Virus record (IMG/VR): IMGVR_UViG_3300049846_000412
Location: 1 to 27,987 of that record
Direction: 5' to 3' (one strand)
DNA from: a virus
DNA: 27,987 bases
This document shows, piece after piece, positions 14,503 to 21,881 of this stretch. Below the pieces are notes generated by a model. That model was not told the origin of the DNA. It worked only from the letters and a program-made list of their open reading frames with translations, and searched no databases. Made by a program: the position numbers and the translations under genes. Every line of letters starts with the position of its first letter. The stretch's first letter is position 1.

Positions 14503-14788
14503 CGTTCATTTTACGCTTGGTTTCAAGGTCGAATCCTGAAATATAATTCTCGGTGGTCATAATCGATTGATGACCTAACGCCTCTTGGATGAACTCCTTG
14601 CTTGCTCCTTTGAGTAGGCTGATGTTTGCAAAGGTATGCCTTGCGGTATAGGTGGTCAGGTGTGGCAGTCCTAACTCGTCAGCTACTTTAGACAGTCCAG
14701 CATTGATTTTCTTTGTAAAGGCGTGTACCGCCGCCCTCTGTTGTTCGGGGATCATTACCAGGGAGATTACCGGCTTTAGTCGGTACAT
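14492..14788 (-). pseudogene. Truncated tyrosine recombinase (integrase) C-terminal domain
   Basis: A 98-residue minus-strand frame keeps only the end of a phage integrase. TYTARHTFANISLLKGAS holds box II (Arg of ARH), EALGHQSIMTT holds the LGH, and ENYISGFD the catalytic Tyr. The N-terminal arm-binding and core-binding domains and the first catalytic Arg are missing: a full integrase has about 350-400 residues, and no continuing frame exists upstream toward 14940. A possible second piece (FYVPTKAGNLPG in another frame) could be decayed sequence. It cannot catalyse integration alone. It lies about 150 bp from a tRNA-Arg 3' relic, fitting int-attP organisation. Confidence 0.75.
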
Positions 14789-14935
14789 AGAAAGTGAATA
14801 GAAACGTTGCTGAAATGTATATGAAAGTTTCCGAAACGTGGATGATAATTTCCCAAAGTTGCCGATTCAGCAAAAATTAGCGGTTTTTCTTGCAAGTACA
14901 GTCCTGTTTTGCAATCATTGCATGGGGAGGATATG

Positions 14936-14980
14936 TCTACGGATCAGAAGAGGTGGGGGTTTGAATCCCTCCAGGCCCAC
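14936..14980 (+). other. tRNA-Arg(ACG) 3' half: candidate attP core
   Basis: From the anticodon loop to the 3' end the sequence reads like a bacterial tRNA-Arg: CTACGGATCAGAAG contains the ACG anticodon and the 3' anticodon stem, followed by a variable region, a T-arm (GGGGG TTTGAAT CCCTC) and an acceptor end CAGGCCCA. The 5' half is absent: the bases before TCTACGGATCAG do not pair with the 3' anticodon stem, and no D-arm is seen. Identity starting in the anticodon loop is the usual form of an attP core for tyrosine integrases, which restore the host tRNA on integration. It lies next to the truncated integrase. Confidence 0.65.
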
Positions 14981-14996
14981 TGATTATCAAGCACTT

Positions 14997-15026
14997 AGAC
15001 ACACTCTCCCGGGTGTGTCTTTTTTT
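14997..15026 (+). terminator. Intrinsic terminator, possibly host-derived
   Basis: AGACACAC (14997-15004) and GTGTGTCT (15013-15020) form a perfect 8-bp stem with an 8-base loop, followed by a run of T to 15026. An outer AAGCAC (14989-14994) / GTGCTT (15027-15032) pair encloses it. It follows the tRNA relic by 16 bases, as a tRNA operon terminator would in the host, and would stop transcription from the replication genes. Confidence 0.75.
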
Positions 15027-15050
15027 GTGCTTAGATTTTTCATACAAAAC

Positions 15051-15659
15051 TTGAGAGGAACCCACACATACACGAACGAGGATTGCATGGTCGGGATGGC
15101 TCGCTACCCTGATAAGCACTTTGACCTTGCCATCGTAGACCCGCCTTATGGGATTGGCGGTGGTGCTAATACGAAATTTACTGTTAAATGGGATGACTCA
15201 ATTCCATCAAAGGAATATTTCAGAGAGTTAATTAGAGTATCTAATCATCAAATTATTTGGGGCGGTGCAAGTAATATTCATTTTAACTCAAGACACACAA
15301 TCGTTTGGGATAAAGAAAATGGGGATAGTTTTATGTCAGATGGGGAGATAGCCTTCACTTCATTTAATAAGCAGACAACAAAATTTTTTAGATTATTCTG
15401 GATGAGTAATATGATGAAACCGGAGGAAAAACCAATCATCCACCCCACCCAAAAGCCCATAGCCCTTTACAAATGGCTCCTTAAAAACTATGCCAAAGAG
15501 GGCGATAAAATACTTGACACCCATGTAGGTTCAGGTTCTTCGATAATCGCGGCCTTAGACTACGGCTTTGACATTACTGGTTTTGAATTGGATAAGGACT
15601 ATTTCGAGGCTAGTACAAAGAGGATAAAGAATCATTTGGCTCAACTGGTTTTAGTTTGA
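15051..15659 (+). CDS. Small phage DNA methyltransferase (DPPY type)
   Basis: A 202-residue protein. The open frame runs back to 14838 through the tRNA relic and terminator, so that part is not gene. TTG 15051 is chosen because the family's opening strand (here TYTNEDCMVGMARYPDKHFD) begins before ATG 15087. Catalytic motif IV is DPPYGIG at 30-36. It is followed by the target region, HPTQKPIALYKWLLKNY, and then motif I (ILDTHVGSGSS, 154-164, with His in place of the usual Phe/Tyr-Gly context) and GFELDKDYF. The IV-to-I order is that of small beta-class N6-adenine or N4-cytosine methylases. It probably methylates phage DNA. It overlaps the next gene by 4 bp (TTGA). Confidence 0.85.
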   Translation: MRGTHTYTNEDCMVGMARYPDKHFDLAIVDPPYGIGGGANTKFTVKWDDSIPSKEYFRELIRVSNHQIIWGGASNIHFNSRHTIVWDKENGDSFMSDGEIAFTSFNKQTTKFFRLFWMSNMMKPEEKPIIHPTQKPIALYKWLLKNYAKEGDKILDTHVGSGSSIIAALDYGFDITGFELDKDYFEASTKRIKNHLAQLVLV

Positions 15660-16045
15660 AAAAACCCAAGACCATAGCAAAACTCAAAGCTGATCTTGAT
15701 AAGGTCTTTGCCGCCTACATCCGCAAGAGGGACTCCAAAAACGGTCACTTCGTTTGTATCAGTTGTGGACAGACCAAGACGGTAGATCAAATGCACGCCG
15801 GCCACTTCTACGCCAGGACGTTCACGGCTACCCGATGGGATGAAAGGAATGTTAATGGTCAGTGTGCCGCCTGTAATACGTTCAAACACGGTAATCTTCT
15901 TGAATATCGCAAGGGGATGCTTTCAAAGTTCGACGATGGAGTAGTTGACTTTTTGGAGCGCACGCACAATAGTTCTAAGAAGTTAGACCGCCATTGGCTT
16001 GAAGATCAGATAGGGTACTACAAGGAGAAACTAAAAACCGCATAG
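15656..16045 (+). CDS. ninG: NinG/Rap-like recombination endonuclease
   Basis: A 129-residue protein. It starts at TTG 15656 (KKPKTIAKLKADLDKVF), the only near start, in a TTGA overlap with the methylase. The family pattern is clear: CISCGQ (CxxC zinc pair), QMHAGHFYAR, a DERNVNGQCAACN segment with the second CxxC and Arg/Asn residues, then KHGNLLEYRKGM. NinG of lambda (Rap) is a structure-specific endonuclease that processes recombination junctions. A partnership with the annealing protein upstream is plausible. The family call is strong; exact activity not shown. Confidence 0.85.
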   Translation: MKKPKTIAKLKADLDKVFAAYIRKRDSKNGHFVCISCGQTKTVDQMHAGHFYARTFTATRWDERNVNGQCAACNTFKHGNLLEYRKGMLSKFDDGVVDFLERTHNSSKKLDRHWLEDQIGYYKEKLKTA

Positions 16046-16121
16046 CGTTCTTTCATGGGGAAACGGTTTAGGGTTACGGGAGTTAGCGGTTCTCCCAGCA
16101 TTGAAACAAACTTTTAAAAAT

Positions 16122-16202
16122 ATGACAGGACTAATCATCATCATCTTCTTCGCAGTAGGATTCCTCTTTGGACTCTACATCGGACGCAAGACAAAGAATT
16201 AA
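16122..16202 (+). CDS. 26-residue single-span membrane micropeptide
   Basis: ATG 16122 to TAA 16200-16202 encodes MTGLIIIIFFAVGFLFGLYI plus GRKTKN: one hydrophobic segment of about 20 residues followed by a basic, cytoplasm-facing tail. The sharp contrast of Ile/Phe/Leu core and a GRKTKN end is more protein-like than chance. No family is recognised. The gap 16046-16121 before it holds only a GGGAG/CTCCC hairpin and a 20-codon ORF I do not support. Confidence 0.4.
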   Translation: MTGLIIIIFFAVGFLFGLYIGRKTKN

Positions 16203-16262
16203 TTTGTTTTTTAAACTTTTAATCACGCACTTCGCACCGATGCGCAAATCATGCATTTTTTA

Positions 16263-16320
16263 AGAGCGGGGAATAAGGGAAAACCAATAGGTGAATACCA
16301 GACTCCGCTCTATTTTTTTT
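16263..16320 (+). terminator. Intrinsic terminator abutting a start codon
   Basis: AGAGCGG (16263-16269) pairs with CCGCTCT (16305-16311), extended by a G-T and a G-C pair to nine pairs, with a long loop of about 31 bases that contains a small GGT/ACC hairpin. Eight T (16313-16320) follow directly and the ATG of the ParB-methylase remnant begins at 16321. It would end transcripts from the NinG side, or act as an attenuator for the terminase genes. Confidence 0.6.
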
Positions 16321-16643
16321 ATGCTTGTAAGCAAGATAAAACCCAACCCTAACAACCCCCGCACGATAAAGGACGATAAGTTCAAGCGTCTGGTTCAATC
16401 TATTAAGGAGTTCCCGGAAATCACTCTGTTGGCCTTATTCTGGACATTTTCCTCGGCTCCGGCTCCACTATGGTCGCCGCTCACCAATTAAACCGTAAGT
16501 GCTACGGCATGGAGTTAGACCCTAAATACTGTCAGGTGATTGTTGACCGGATGCTCAAGTTAGACCCCACGCTCACGGTAAAAAGAAACGGCCAAGAATA
16601 CGTCAAATCAGGTGAAAATCAGGTGAAAGATGCCGTTTCCTAA
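16321..16643 (+). pseudogene. ParB-DNA methylase fusion with a large internal deletion
   Basis: ATG 16321 opens a ParB-type N-terminus (SKIKPNPNNPRTIKDDKFKR, then LVQSIKEFPE) that stays in frame to about 16420. From 16430 a different frame reads the end of a DNA methylase: LILDIFLGSGSTMVAAHQLN (motif I, GSGST), then CYGMELDPKYCQVIVDRML, ending at TAA 16641-16643. Phage ParB-methylase fusions normally have over 350 residues; here everything between the ParB start and motif I is gone and the frames disagree, so the reading frame stops at 16491. The end overlaps the small terminase start. Confidence 0.75.
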
Positions 16644-16974
16644 TGACCAGACGCAATTTAAGCCCGGAGAGTCGGGTAACCCATCCGGCAGACCAAAGGG
16701 GGTGCGTAACCTATCCTCTATCCTAAGGGAAATGCTCGAAGAAGAGGTAGAGGTAAACATTGACGGCGTAAAGTCACGCAAGCAGTTCCAAGAGGTCATC
16801 ATCCGCAAGCTATTAAAGAAAGCCAACGATGGGGATATAAGGGCCATCATGGAAATCTTCGACAGAGTAGAGGGCAGACCTAATCAGCAGATAAATCAAA
16901 GAACAGAGCATAGTGGAGGTGTTAGAATCGTCTGGGAAGACCCTGACGCTGGACAGGGTAAAGGTTCAGCTTGA
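16630..16974 (+). CDS. Terminase small subunit-like protein (DUF5681-type start)
   Basis: A 114-residue protein. The N-terminus FKPGESGNPSGRPKGVRNLS matches the FKPGxSGNPxGRPKG signature found in proteins before phage large terminases. A helical part follows (LREMLEEEVEVNIDGVKSRK, FQEVIIRKLLKKANDGDIRA, then IMEIFDRVEGRPNQQINQ). Small terminases recognise packaging sites on phage DNA and hand DNA to the large subunit. ATG 16630 lies in the end of the deleted methylase gene, and the C-terminus overlaps the large subunit by 62 bp. The role is by position and signature. Confidence 0.75.
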   Translation: MPFPNDQTQFKPGESGNPSGRPKGVRNLSSILREMLEEEVEVNIDGVKSRKQFQEVIIRKLLKKANDGDIRAIMEIFDRVEGRPNQQINQRTEHSGGVRIVWEDPDAGQGKGSA

Positions 16975-18088
16975 ATCCTACAAGGCGTTCAAAGAAGGCA
17001 AACGCATTGTAGTCAACCAGGGAGGAACCCGTTCGGGTAAGACCTTCGGGCTGATGAAGCTACTCATAGCCCTTGCCTACAAAGACAAGTATTCGATTTC
17101 GATCACTTCGCTATCATTCCCCCATTTACGCAAGGGTGCTTTGAGGGATTGGCGGACGATCATGGAGAATTACGACCTCTATTCGGTTCCAGAGCACATG
17201 AGGACAGAGAACACCTACTATTTCCCAACAGGATCCTACATGGAGTTCTTTTCGGTTGACGATCATTTGAAAGTCCGTGGGCCAGGACGGGATATTCTGT
17301 TTATCAACGAGGCTAACCTGATTGACTTCGACACCTTCACCCAGCTTCTACTCCGCACGAAAGTCTGTTGTTTCATCGATTACAACCCTGCGGACGAATT
17401 TCATTGGATTTATGATAAGATTCTAACCCGTCCCGATACTCATTTTATCAAATCAACCTATCAGGACAACCCATTTCTTCCTAATGAACAAGTAAGAGAA
17501 ATAGAAAACCTTAAAAACGTAGATGAAAACTACTGGCGGATTTATGGCGAAGGTGAAAGAGGCCACAGTGAGGGCGTTATTTATACCCATTGGGATAATT
17601 ACTCTGTCTGTGGTGGCGGTGGTACTTATTACGGCCTGGACTTTGGATTCAATGCTCCTTCGGCCCTTGTTAAGATTACGGAAGTGGACAAAGAGATATT
17701 TGCGGAAGAGTTACTCTATCAATCGCAACTTACGAACCAGGATTTGATATCGCTTCTAAAGCAACTGGTTCAGCCAGGGCACGCAGTTTATTGTGATTCA
17801 GCAGAACCGGCGAGGATTGCAGAGATCAGGAAGGCGGGAATAAACGCCCTGCCAGCGGATAAGGACGTAAAAGCGGGCATAATGTTCTTAAAGGGCAGAA
17901 AATTGCACATTCATCAAGGTTCTGCCAATCTGATAAAGGAAATCAAGAGTTATAAATTCCTGAATAAGGATTCCAAAGACCTTTTGCCGCTAAAAATGAA
18001 CGATCACGCCTGTGACGCACTGCGTTATGCGACTACGGCACTTAGAAAAACAGGCGGCACACACAGTCAACCAATGTTTATCCGATGA
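16913..18088 (+). CDS. Terminase large subunit
   Basis: A 391-residue packaging motor. The ATPase part has Walker A GGTRSGKT at 37-44, Walker B DILFINEAN at 127-135, and a C-motif-like FIDYNPADEF region. The RNase-H-like nuclease part keeps its acidic residues: YGLDFGF (Asp243), VYCDSAEP (Asp295) and NDHACDALRYA (Asp364, Asp368), as in PBSX-type terminases. Start is GTG 16913 or GTG 16919 in the same frame; no ATG is available. It overlaps the small subunit and, by 4 bp, the next gene. In most phages portal and capsid genes follow; here tail-type genes follow. Confidence 0.95.
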   Translation: MEVLESSGKTLTLDRVKVQLESYKAFKEGKRIVVNQGGTRSGKTFGLMKLLIALAYKDKYSISITSLSFPHLRKGALRDWRTIMENYDLYSVPEHMRTENTYYFPTGSYMEFFSVDDHLKVRGPGRDILFINEANLIDFDTFTQLLLRTKVCCFIDYNPADEFHWIYDKILTRPDTHFIKSTYQDNPFLPNEQVREIENLKNVDENYWRIYGEGERGHSEGVIYTHWDNYSVCGGGGTYYGLDFGFNAPSALVKITEVDKEIFAEELLYQSQLTNQDLISLLKQLVQPGHAVYCDSAEPARIAEIRKAGINALPADKDVKAGIMFLKGRKLHIHQGSANLIKEIKSYKFLNKDSKDLLPLKMNDHACDALRYATTALRKTGGTHSQPMFIR

Positions 18089-18390
18089 GATTACCCGAAG
18101 CGATCAGCAACGAGGAAGAGTTGGATGCCTACCTAAGAAAGTTGAGGTGGTTCATCACTCAGGAAGGGGAATACGAGTGGCTACTGGCAAGGGTTGAAAG
18201 GTTTTTACGATGGTATCAGAGGACAGAATTTAAAGGGCGCTATAAGACTAACGAAACGGTATTCTACGAACGCGCGAGGGTGATTTTAATAAGATCGATT
18301 TATGATAAAAGCAAAGGTAAACGGAAACCAAATCCAAATAGAAACCTCCTGGGAAGAGTTGTCTTTCAGAAAGTACATAAAACTACTTGA
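18085..18390 (+). CDS. Small protein after the terminase, unknown function
   Basis: A 101-residue basic helical protein (MRLPEAISNEEELDAYLRKL, RWFITQEGEYEWLLARVERF, then LRWYQRTEFKGRYKTNETVF). The first 70 residues look genuine; the last 30 (KGKRKPNPNRNLLGRVVFQK) overlap the start of the next gene by 89 bp and are less natural. It begins in a 4-bp overlap with the large terminase. No motif is recognised. The long overlap may mean that a stop codon was lost. Confidence 0.55.
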   Translation: MRLPEAISNEEELDAYLRKLRWFITQEGEYEWLLARVERFLRWYQRTEFKGRYKTNETVFYERARVILIRSIYDKSKGKRKPNPNRNLLGRVVFQKVHKTT

Positions 18391-19089
18391 ACGGGGGATA
18401 GGTGCTGATAACTTCCAGGTAAAGCAGTCCGATGTGCTTTCGGTCATGCTTGATCTTCCCCCTGAAACGATTAAAACGGCACAATTCGAAGGATTAGACC
18501 CGGTTATATCGGCCCTTGCCTTCCTGTACACTATCCCGAAGGTAGAAGAGTACCCCAAGAAGCTGGGTGATTATGTCATCCCCCAGGACATTACCCATAA
18601 GTCCGTTGAGCAGTTCGAAACGATGGAAAAGTACATCAACGAGGCCGCCAAACAGGAAAGCATGGTCGATAAGGTCAAGCCCCTTGTCCTTTATTGCGCT
18701 ATCTACTGCCAGCCTTTGAACGGGGACTACTTTGACGAAGAAAAAGCCGTCTGGTTATCTGAAAAGATCATGGATTACCCATGCCAGGAGGTCATGAGTG
18801 TGGGCACTTTTTTTACTCTCAAGTTCGTAAGTATAAAGAAGGGCTTGCCAATGAACTACCTGTATCGGACTATTCCTCTGAGGAAGAAGCAGCCGGTTTT
18901 AAGCGCCTTAATGAAACGTTTGGCTTCTACGCGACACTTGATAACATCGCGCGCTATCTGGGATGTAGCGATCAGGAAGCCCTTCGCCTCACTGTTCGGG
19001 AGTTCTACACGAAAGTAAAGTATCTGGCCTGGAGGTCGCACTGCCAGAAGGAGTATCAAGACATTTTGAACAAGAAAAGTAAAAAGTAA
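18302..19089 (+). CDS. Tail assembly chaperone-like protein, -1 frameshift fusion
   Basis: The 0 frame begins at ATG 18302 (MIKAKVNGNQIQIETSWEEL) and continues to 19018 (238 residues). Around 18808-18814 (TTTTTTT, read T TTT TTT in the 0 frame) the natural-looking sequence moves to the -1 frame, open to 19089: VRKYKEGLANELPVSDYSSE, then FGFYATLDNIARYLGC and EFYTKVKYLAWRSHCQKEYQ. The fused product would have about 262 residues. The 0-frame tail beyond the site looks artificial. Two-frame products are typical of tail chaperones (lambda G/GT), which bind tape measure and tail-tube subunits. A base lost from the T run is the alternative. Confidence 0.6.
18808..18814 (+). other. Candidate -1 ribosomal frameshift (slippery) site
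   Basis: Seven T are placed as T TTT TTT in the 0 frame of the chaperone-like gene, the X XXY YYZ arrangement that allows both tRNAs to re-pair one base back. Reading then resumes with TAC at 18814 in the frame that carries the natural-looking C-terminal part. Confidence 0.6.
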
Positions 19090-19099
19090 ATTTTGCACG

Positions 19100-19576
19100 G
19101 TGACGCACGAATCAGTAATAACGCTACTTGAAGACACGGCTAAATCGCTGGGCGATTCGGTTCAGTTCGGCTACGGTGCGCTCGAAGATTTCAACACCAT
19201 TCCAAATAAGACGTTCCCTTTTGTGTGGGTGTACCCTATGAAAGGTGAGTTCGCTAAACTGGGCCAGTCTGTTAGTTCAATCGTTGAATTTGACGTGGAA
19301 GTGAATTTTGTTGTATTGGATTCTGTCAGCGGTGCGGAGTACGAAACGGCCAAAGCGTGGGATGATGCCTTCCAGCTGATGGAGAAATTTATACACAAGT
19401 TAGACCAGTACATCCTAAACTATGACCCACAGGTACCGAGTTCTGATATAGTTGAATTAGATCGGATAAGGTTTGAATCTGGCAGAAAAGCAACGGGCGA
19501 TGTATTAAGCGGCTGGAAGCTGGGTTTTCTTTTGAAGGTTCCTACGCAGTTCGAATACTGTTCCATTTATGAGTGA
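19100..19576 (+). CDS. Tail completion/terminator-like protein
   Basis: A 158-residue protein from GTG 19100 (THESVITLLEDTAKSLGDSV); the first ATG lies much further in. Features: an N-terminal helix, the strand FPFVWVYPMKGEF, FDVEVNFVVLDSVSG, then a long helix AWDDAFQLMEKFIHKLDQYI and a closing LSGWKLGFLLKVP strand. This alpha-beta layout fits tail terminator or head-tail joining proteins, which lie beside gp10-like proteins in many phages. The role is inferred from size, fold pattern and its neighbour. It overlaps the next gene by 8 bp. Confidence 0.55.
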   Translation: MTHESVITLLEDTAKSLGDSVQFGYGALEDFNTIPNKTFPFVWVYPMKGEFAKLGQSVSSIVEFDVEVNFVVLDSVSGAEYETAKAWDDAFQLMEKFIHKLDQYILNYDPQVPSSDIVELDRIRFESGRKATGDVLSGWKLGFLLKVPTQFEYCSIYE

Positions 19577-20012
19577 AATCGATGATATCCTGGATGAAGC
19601 GGGCCGGCGGTACGTGGACGAGATCAGGGCTAACCTTGCCTCAACTGGGACGGATGCTACTGGAGAAACTTCCGCTTCGGTTGGTTATGAGGTTCGTCAG
19701 GAGGGGTCAAAGATTGTTTTAGAAGTCTATGGGGGGAGGCCGTATTTCCCAACGGTGGAAACGGGATCCAAGCCGAGTAAAAAGAACCCATCCCCTGATA
19801 TGATCGACAAGATTAAGACCTGGTCGGGCGTTAGGGGAATCTTAGCCAGCCCGTGGGGGATAGCTAAGAACATTTTAAAGTTCGGGTCTAAGTTGTGGCA
19901 GAAGGGCGGAAGGCGGAATATTTATTCCAATGTGGCTGAAAAGAGTTTTTATGAGTTACCCAGGATGATAGCTGAAGCACAAAACAAAAAAGTAGTTGAC
20001 AACCTACGTTAG
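19569..20012 (+). CDS. HK97 gp10-like tail/neck protein
   Basis: A 147-residue protein (MSEIDDILDEAGRRYVDEIR...) with the gp10 layout: an N-terminal amphipathic helix; a strand pair with SASVGYEVRQEGSKIVLEVY; a loop YFPTVETGSKPSKKNPSPD in which the ETG element is the family's marker; then a helix with IDKIKTWSGVRG and a C-terminal helix. These proteins join the tail to the neck in HK97-like phages. Its position after a tail-terminator-like gene supports this. It overlaps the small frame at 19996 by 17 bp. Confidence 0.65.
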   Translation: MSEIDDILDEAGRRYVDEIRANLASTGTDATGETSASVGYEVRQEGSKIVLEVYGGRPYFPTVETGSKPSKKNPSPDMIDKIKTWSGVRGILASPWGIAKNILKFGSKLWQKGGRRNIYSNVAEKSFYELPRMIAEAQNKKVVDNLR

Positions 20013-20127
20013 GGAATATGACAGGTATTTCTTTATCACGCACGATACGTTGCCGGTGGTTGTATATGTTATTAAGCCCAATGAGTGTTTCTGGTATGCG
20101 GTTGAGTTCACTTTACATTTAAACTGA
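19996..20127 (+). CDS. Small protein with TTG start, unknown function
   Basis: A 43-residue frame from TTG 19996 to TGA 20125-20127; a TAG lies immediately upstream in frame, so TTG is the earliest start. It reads TTYVREYDRYFFITHDTLPV, then VVYVIKPNECFWYAVEFTLH, an alternating strand pattern that looks coded. Its stop overlaps the ATG of the next gene by one base (TGATG), a coupling usual here. It fills what would otherwise be a 114-base gap. Confidence 0.45.
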   Translation: MTTYVREYDRYFFITHDTLPVVVYVIKPNECFWYAVEFTLHLN

Positions 20128-21881
20128 TGGCAATAACGGTAGTTAAATATCCTCAGGGTCATATAGTAGATACTGAAGCAGTAACGGCTACGGTTTCCTC
20201 TTCATCGGGGGCTTTGTTCACTAAGGTTGCTCATGGTCTTTCTACTGGATCATGGATTTACGTTTATTCCTCCTACGCTCAGTATAACGGGTATTGGTAC
20301 GTGTCTAAAGTAAGCAACGACACTTTCAGAATAAGGGAATACGCCACTGCTTCTGATGTTTCTTTTTACAATACGGCCACGGTAACCTATTACGTTTCTA
20401 CCATTAATCACGGCTGGAATTGTGTGCATCTTCCGATGATCTACAAGTTTAAATCAGATACTTGGCCGATCAACGGGGTAGATACTTCCCGCACTATTAC
20501 CACTTTCACCAACTGGAACGGATATACCTACCTGGTTTTAAACGGTGATATCAAAGCAACTGGCACGGCTTCGACTTTGGAAAACGTAATCCTTTCAGGC
20601 GTTACGGGTGTAAACGGGACTACTATCACGGGGGTTTACAGGATTATTCAATGGTTCTCTGATACCAATGTGGTTATTGATCTTGCATACAATGCGGGCC
20701 ACGTTCTTTCCGGTGGCACTTGCCAGTATTACTATCTGAACTACCACGCCAAAGTAAAAGTTTATGCTGGGTTGACGGGCACGCACTATTGGGCATCGGT
20801 AAAGCCTTACGTTTTACTCTCTACCGAAAAGGTAACCTTTGATTCAACCGGGGTAGGCCAGTTAAACGTAGCGGATATTGTTAAGAGCAAAATTGAAATT
20901 TTTTCAAACAATCTCCAGTTAGATACGCTTCCGAATAACTTGGATGCTTGGTGCCAGGTTTATATTTCAGTGGCCGAGAGTTACGATGATTCGGATATGT
21001 ACACGATTTCCGAATATACTGGAAGTTATACCGATGACACTACCGCAGTCTATGCAGTAAACGCGAGGCTTCCGTTTAAAACACGCTCAAGCGGTACGCT
21101 CGATGCATACGTTTCAGGGCTTACCTCTTTGACGCTGGCTAATTTCCTTACTCCATTCACCCAGCCAACTTTATTTGATGGGTATTATTTCGATCTGTCT
21201 TTCATTAAAAATTCACTTTATTCAAACGACTATTTAAAGATTGACCGATATACCAAATCAAACGGGAATTATACGCTTGCTTCTTCTACACTTGCCACGC
21301 TGACCGACTATGATCAGGGCGTTTACAGGTATTCGCTTTCCCGGTCAAGCACGGAGTCAAGGATTGACGTAACATACTATTCGACCGATTTCGGATATCC
21401 ATTGCAGTTATCTAATACAATAACCATCGATGTTAATTCAGAATGTAACGCTTACAAAACGACTAACCTTTACCTCACCTGGCTGAATTACTTGGGCGGT
21501 TATGACTACTGGCTCTTTACACCTCAGAAGCAGTTCAAAGTAGATATCACTGAAAGCAAAACCCAGGAGGTCAATATTCACAACAACTGGCCCAAGAGTT
21601 ACGGGGAGTTTGCCCAATCGATGACCCAGCAATCGGTGAGGAGTTCGAAGAACGTAGTTAAACTCACTTCGCAGTATTTGACCAAAGATCAGGCGGATGC
21701 GTTGGCGTGGATCGTTTCATCCCCGTTGGTGCAGATTCTATCTACTACTTCAGGGGTAACTACCGCGCGGACGGTTATTGTGGACTCTGGTACGCTGAGC
21801 AAGTACCAGGACAGGGACAATCTTTATAGCGTAAGTTTCTCAATCACTTATACCGATGAGTTACCGGTTCAGACCCTCTAA
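20127..21881 (+). CDS. Large tail/baseplate structural protein
   Basis: A 584-residue beta-rich, aromatic protein. The N-terminal part (about 1-100) has a repeated strand-turn plan (VAHGLSTGSWIYVYSSY, YWYVSKVSNDTFRIREY). The middle resembles stacked fibronectin-like modules. The C-terminal part (YDYWLFTPQKQFKVDITESK, then NNWPKSYGEFAQSMTQQSVR and a closing VSFSITYTDELP) matches proteins I know from Bacteroidota phage tail modules between gp10-like and tape-measure genes. There is no signal peptide. Role in the tail tip or baseplate is inferred; exact position in the virion unknown. Confidence 0.6.
   Translation: MAITVVKYPQGHIVDTEAVTATVSSSSGALFTKVAHGLSTGSWIYVYSSYAQYNGYWYVSKVSNDTFRIREYATASDVSFYNTATVTYYVSTINHGWNCVHLPMIYKFKSDTWPINGVDTSRTITTFTNWNGYTYLVLNGDIKATGTASTLENVILSGVTGVNGTTITGVYRIIQWFSDTNVVIDLAYNAGHVLSGGTCQYYYLNYHAKVKVYAGLTGTHYWASVKPYVLLSTEKVTFDSTGVGQLNVADIVKSKIEIFSNNLQLDTLPNNLDAWCQVYISVAESYDDSDMYTISEYTGSYTDDTTAVYAVNARLPFKTRSSGTLDAYVSGLTSLTLANFLTPFTQPTLFDGYYFDLSFIKNSLYSNDYLKIDRYTKSNGNYTLASSTLATLTDYDQGVYRYSLSRSSTESRIDVTYYSTDFGYPLQLSNTITIDVNSECNAYKTTNLYLTWLNYLGGYDYWLFTPQKQFKVDITESKTQEVNIHNNWPKSYGEFAQSMTQQSVRSSKNVVKLTSQYLTKDQADALAWIVSSPLVQILSTTSGVTTARTVIVDSGTLSKYQDRDNLYSVSFSITYTDELPVQTL

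Noticed and set aside
14936-14980. A complete functional tRNA gene
   Set aside because: Only the 3' half is present. The bases before the anticodon loop do not pair with the 3' anticodon stem, and there is no D-arm or 5' acceptor strand.
14838-15050. N-terminal extension of the small DNA methylase
   Set aside because: The open frame there runs through the tRNA relic and the terminator hairpin, and the translated residues look unlike the family; the methylase pattern begins near 15051.
16055-16117. 20-codon ORF (MGKRFRVTGVSG...) between the NinG-like gene and the micropeptide
   Set aside because: It lies over a small hairpin, has no visible start signal and no recognisable pattern; too short to support.
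16291-16320. GTG start upstream of the ParB-like remnant
   Set aside because: It lies inside the terminator hairpin and adds Phe-rich residues; ATG 16321 gives the natural ParB start.
19073-19100. Promoter-like TTG-N18-TAAATTTTG before the tail-completion gene
   Set aside because: The -7 element has one base too many against the consensus and the start codon would fall at the transcription start, leaving no leader.
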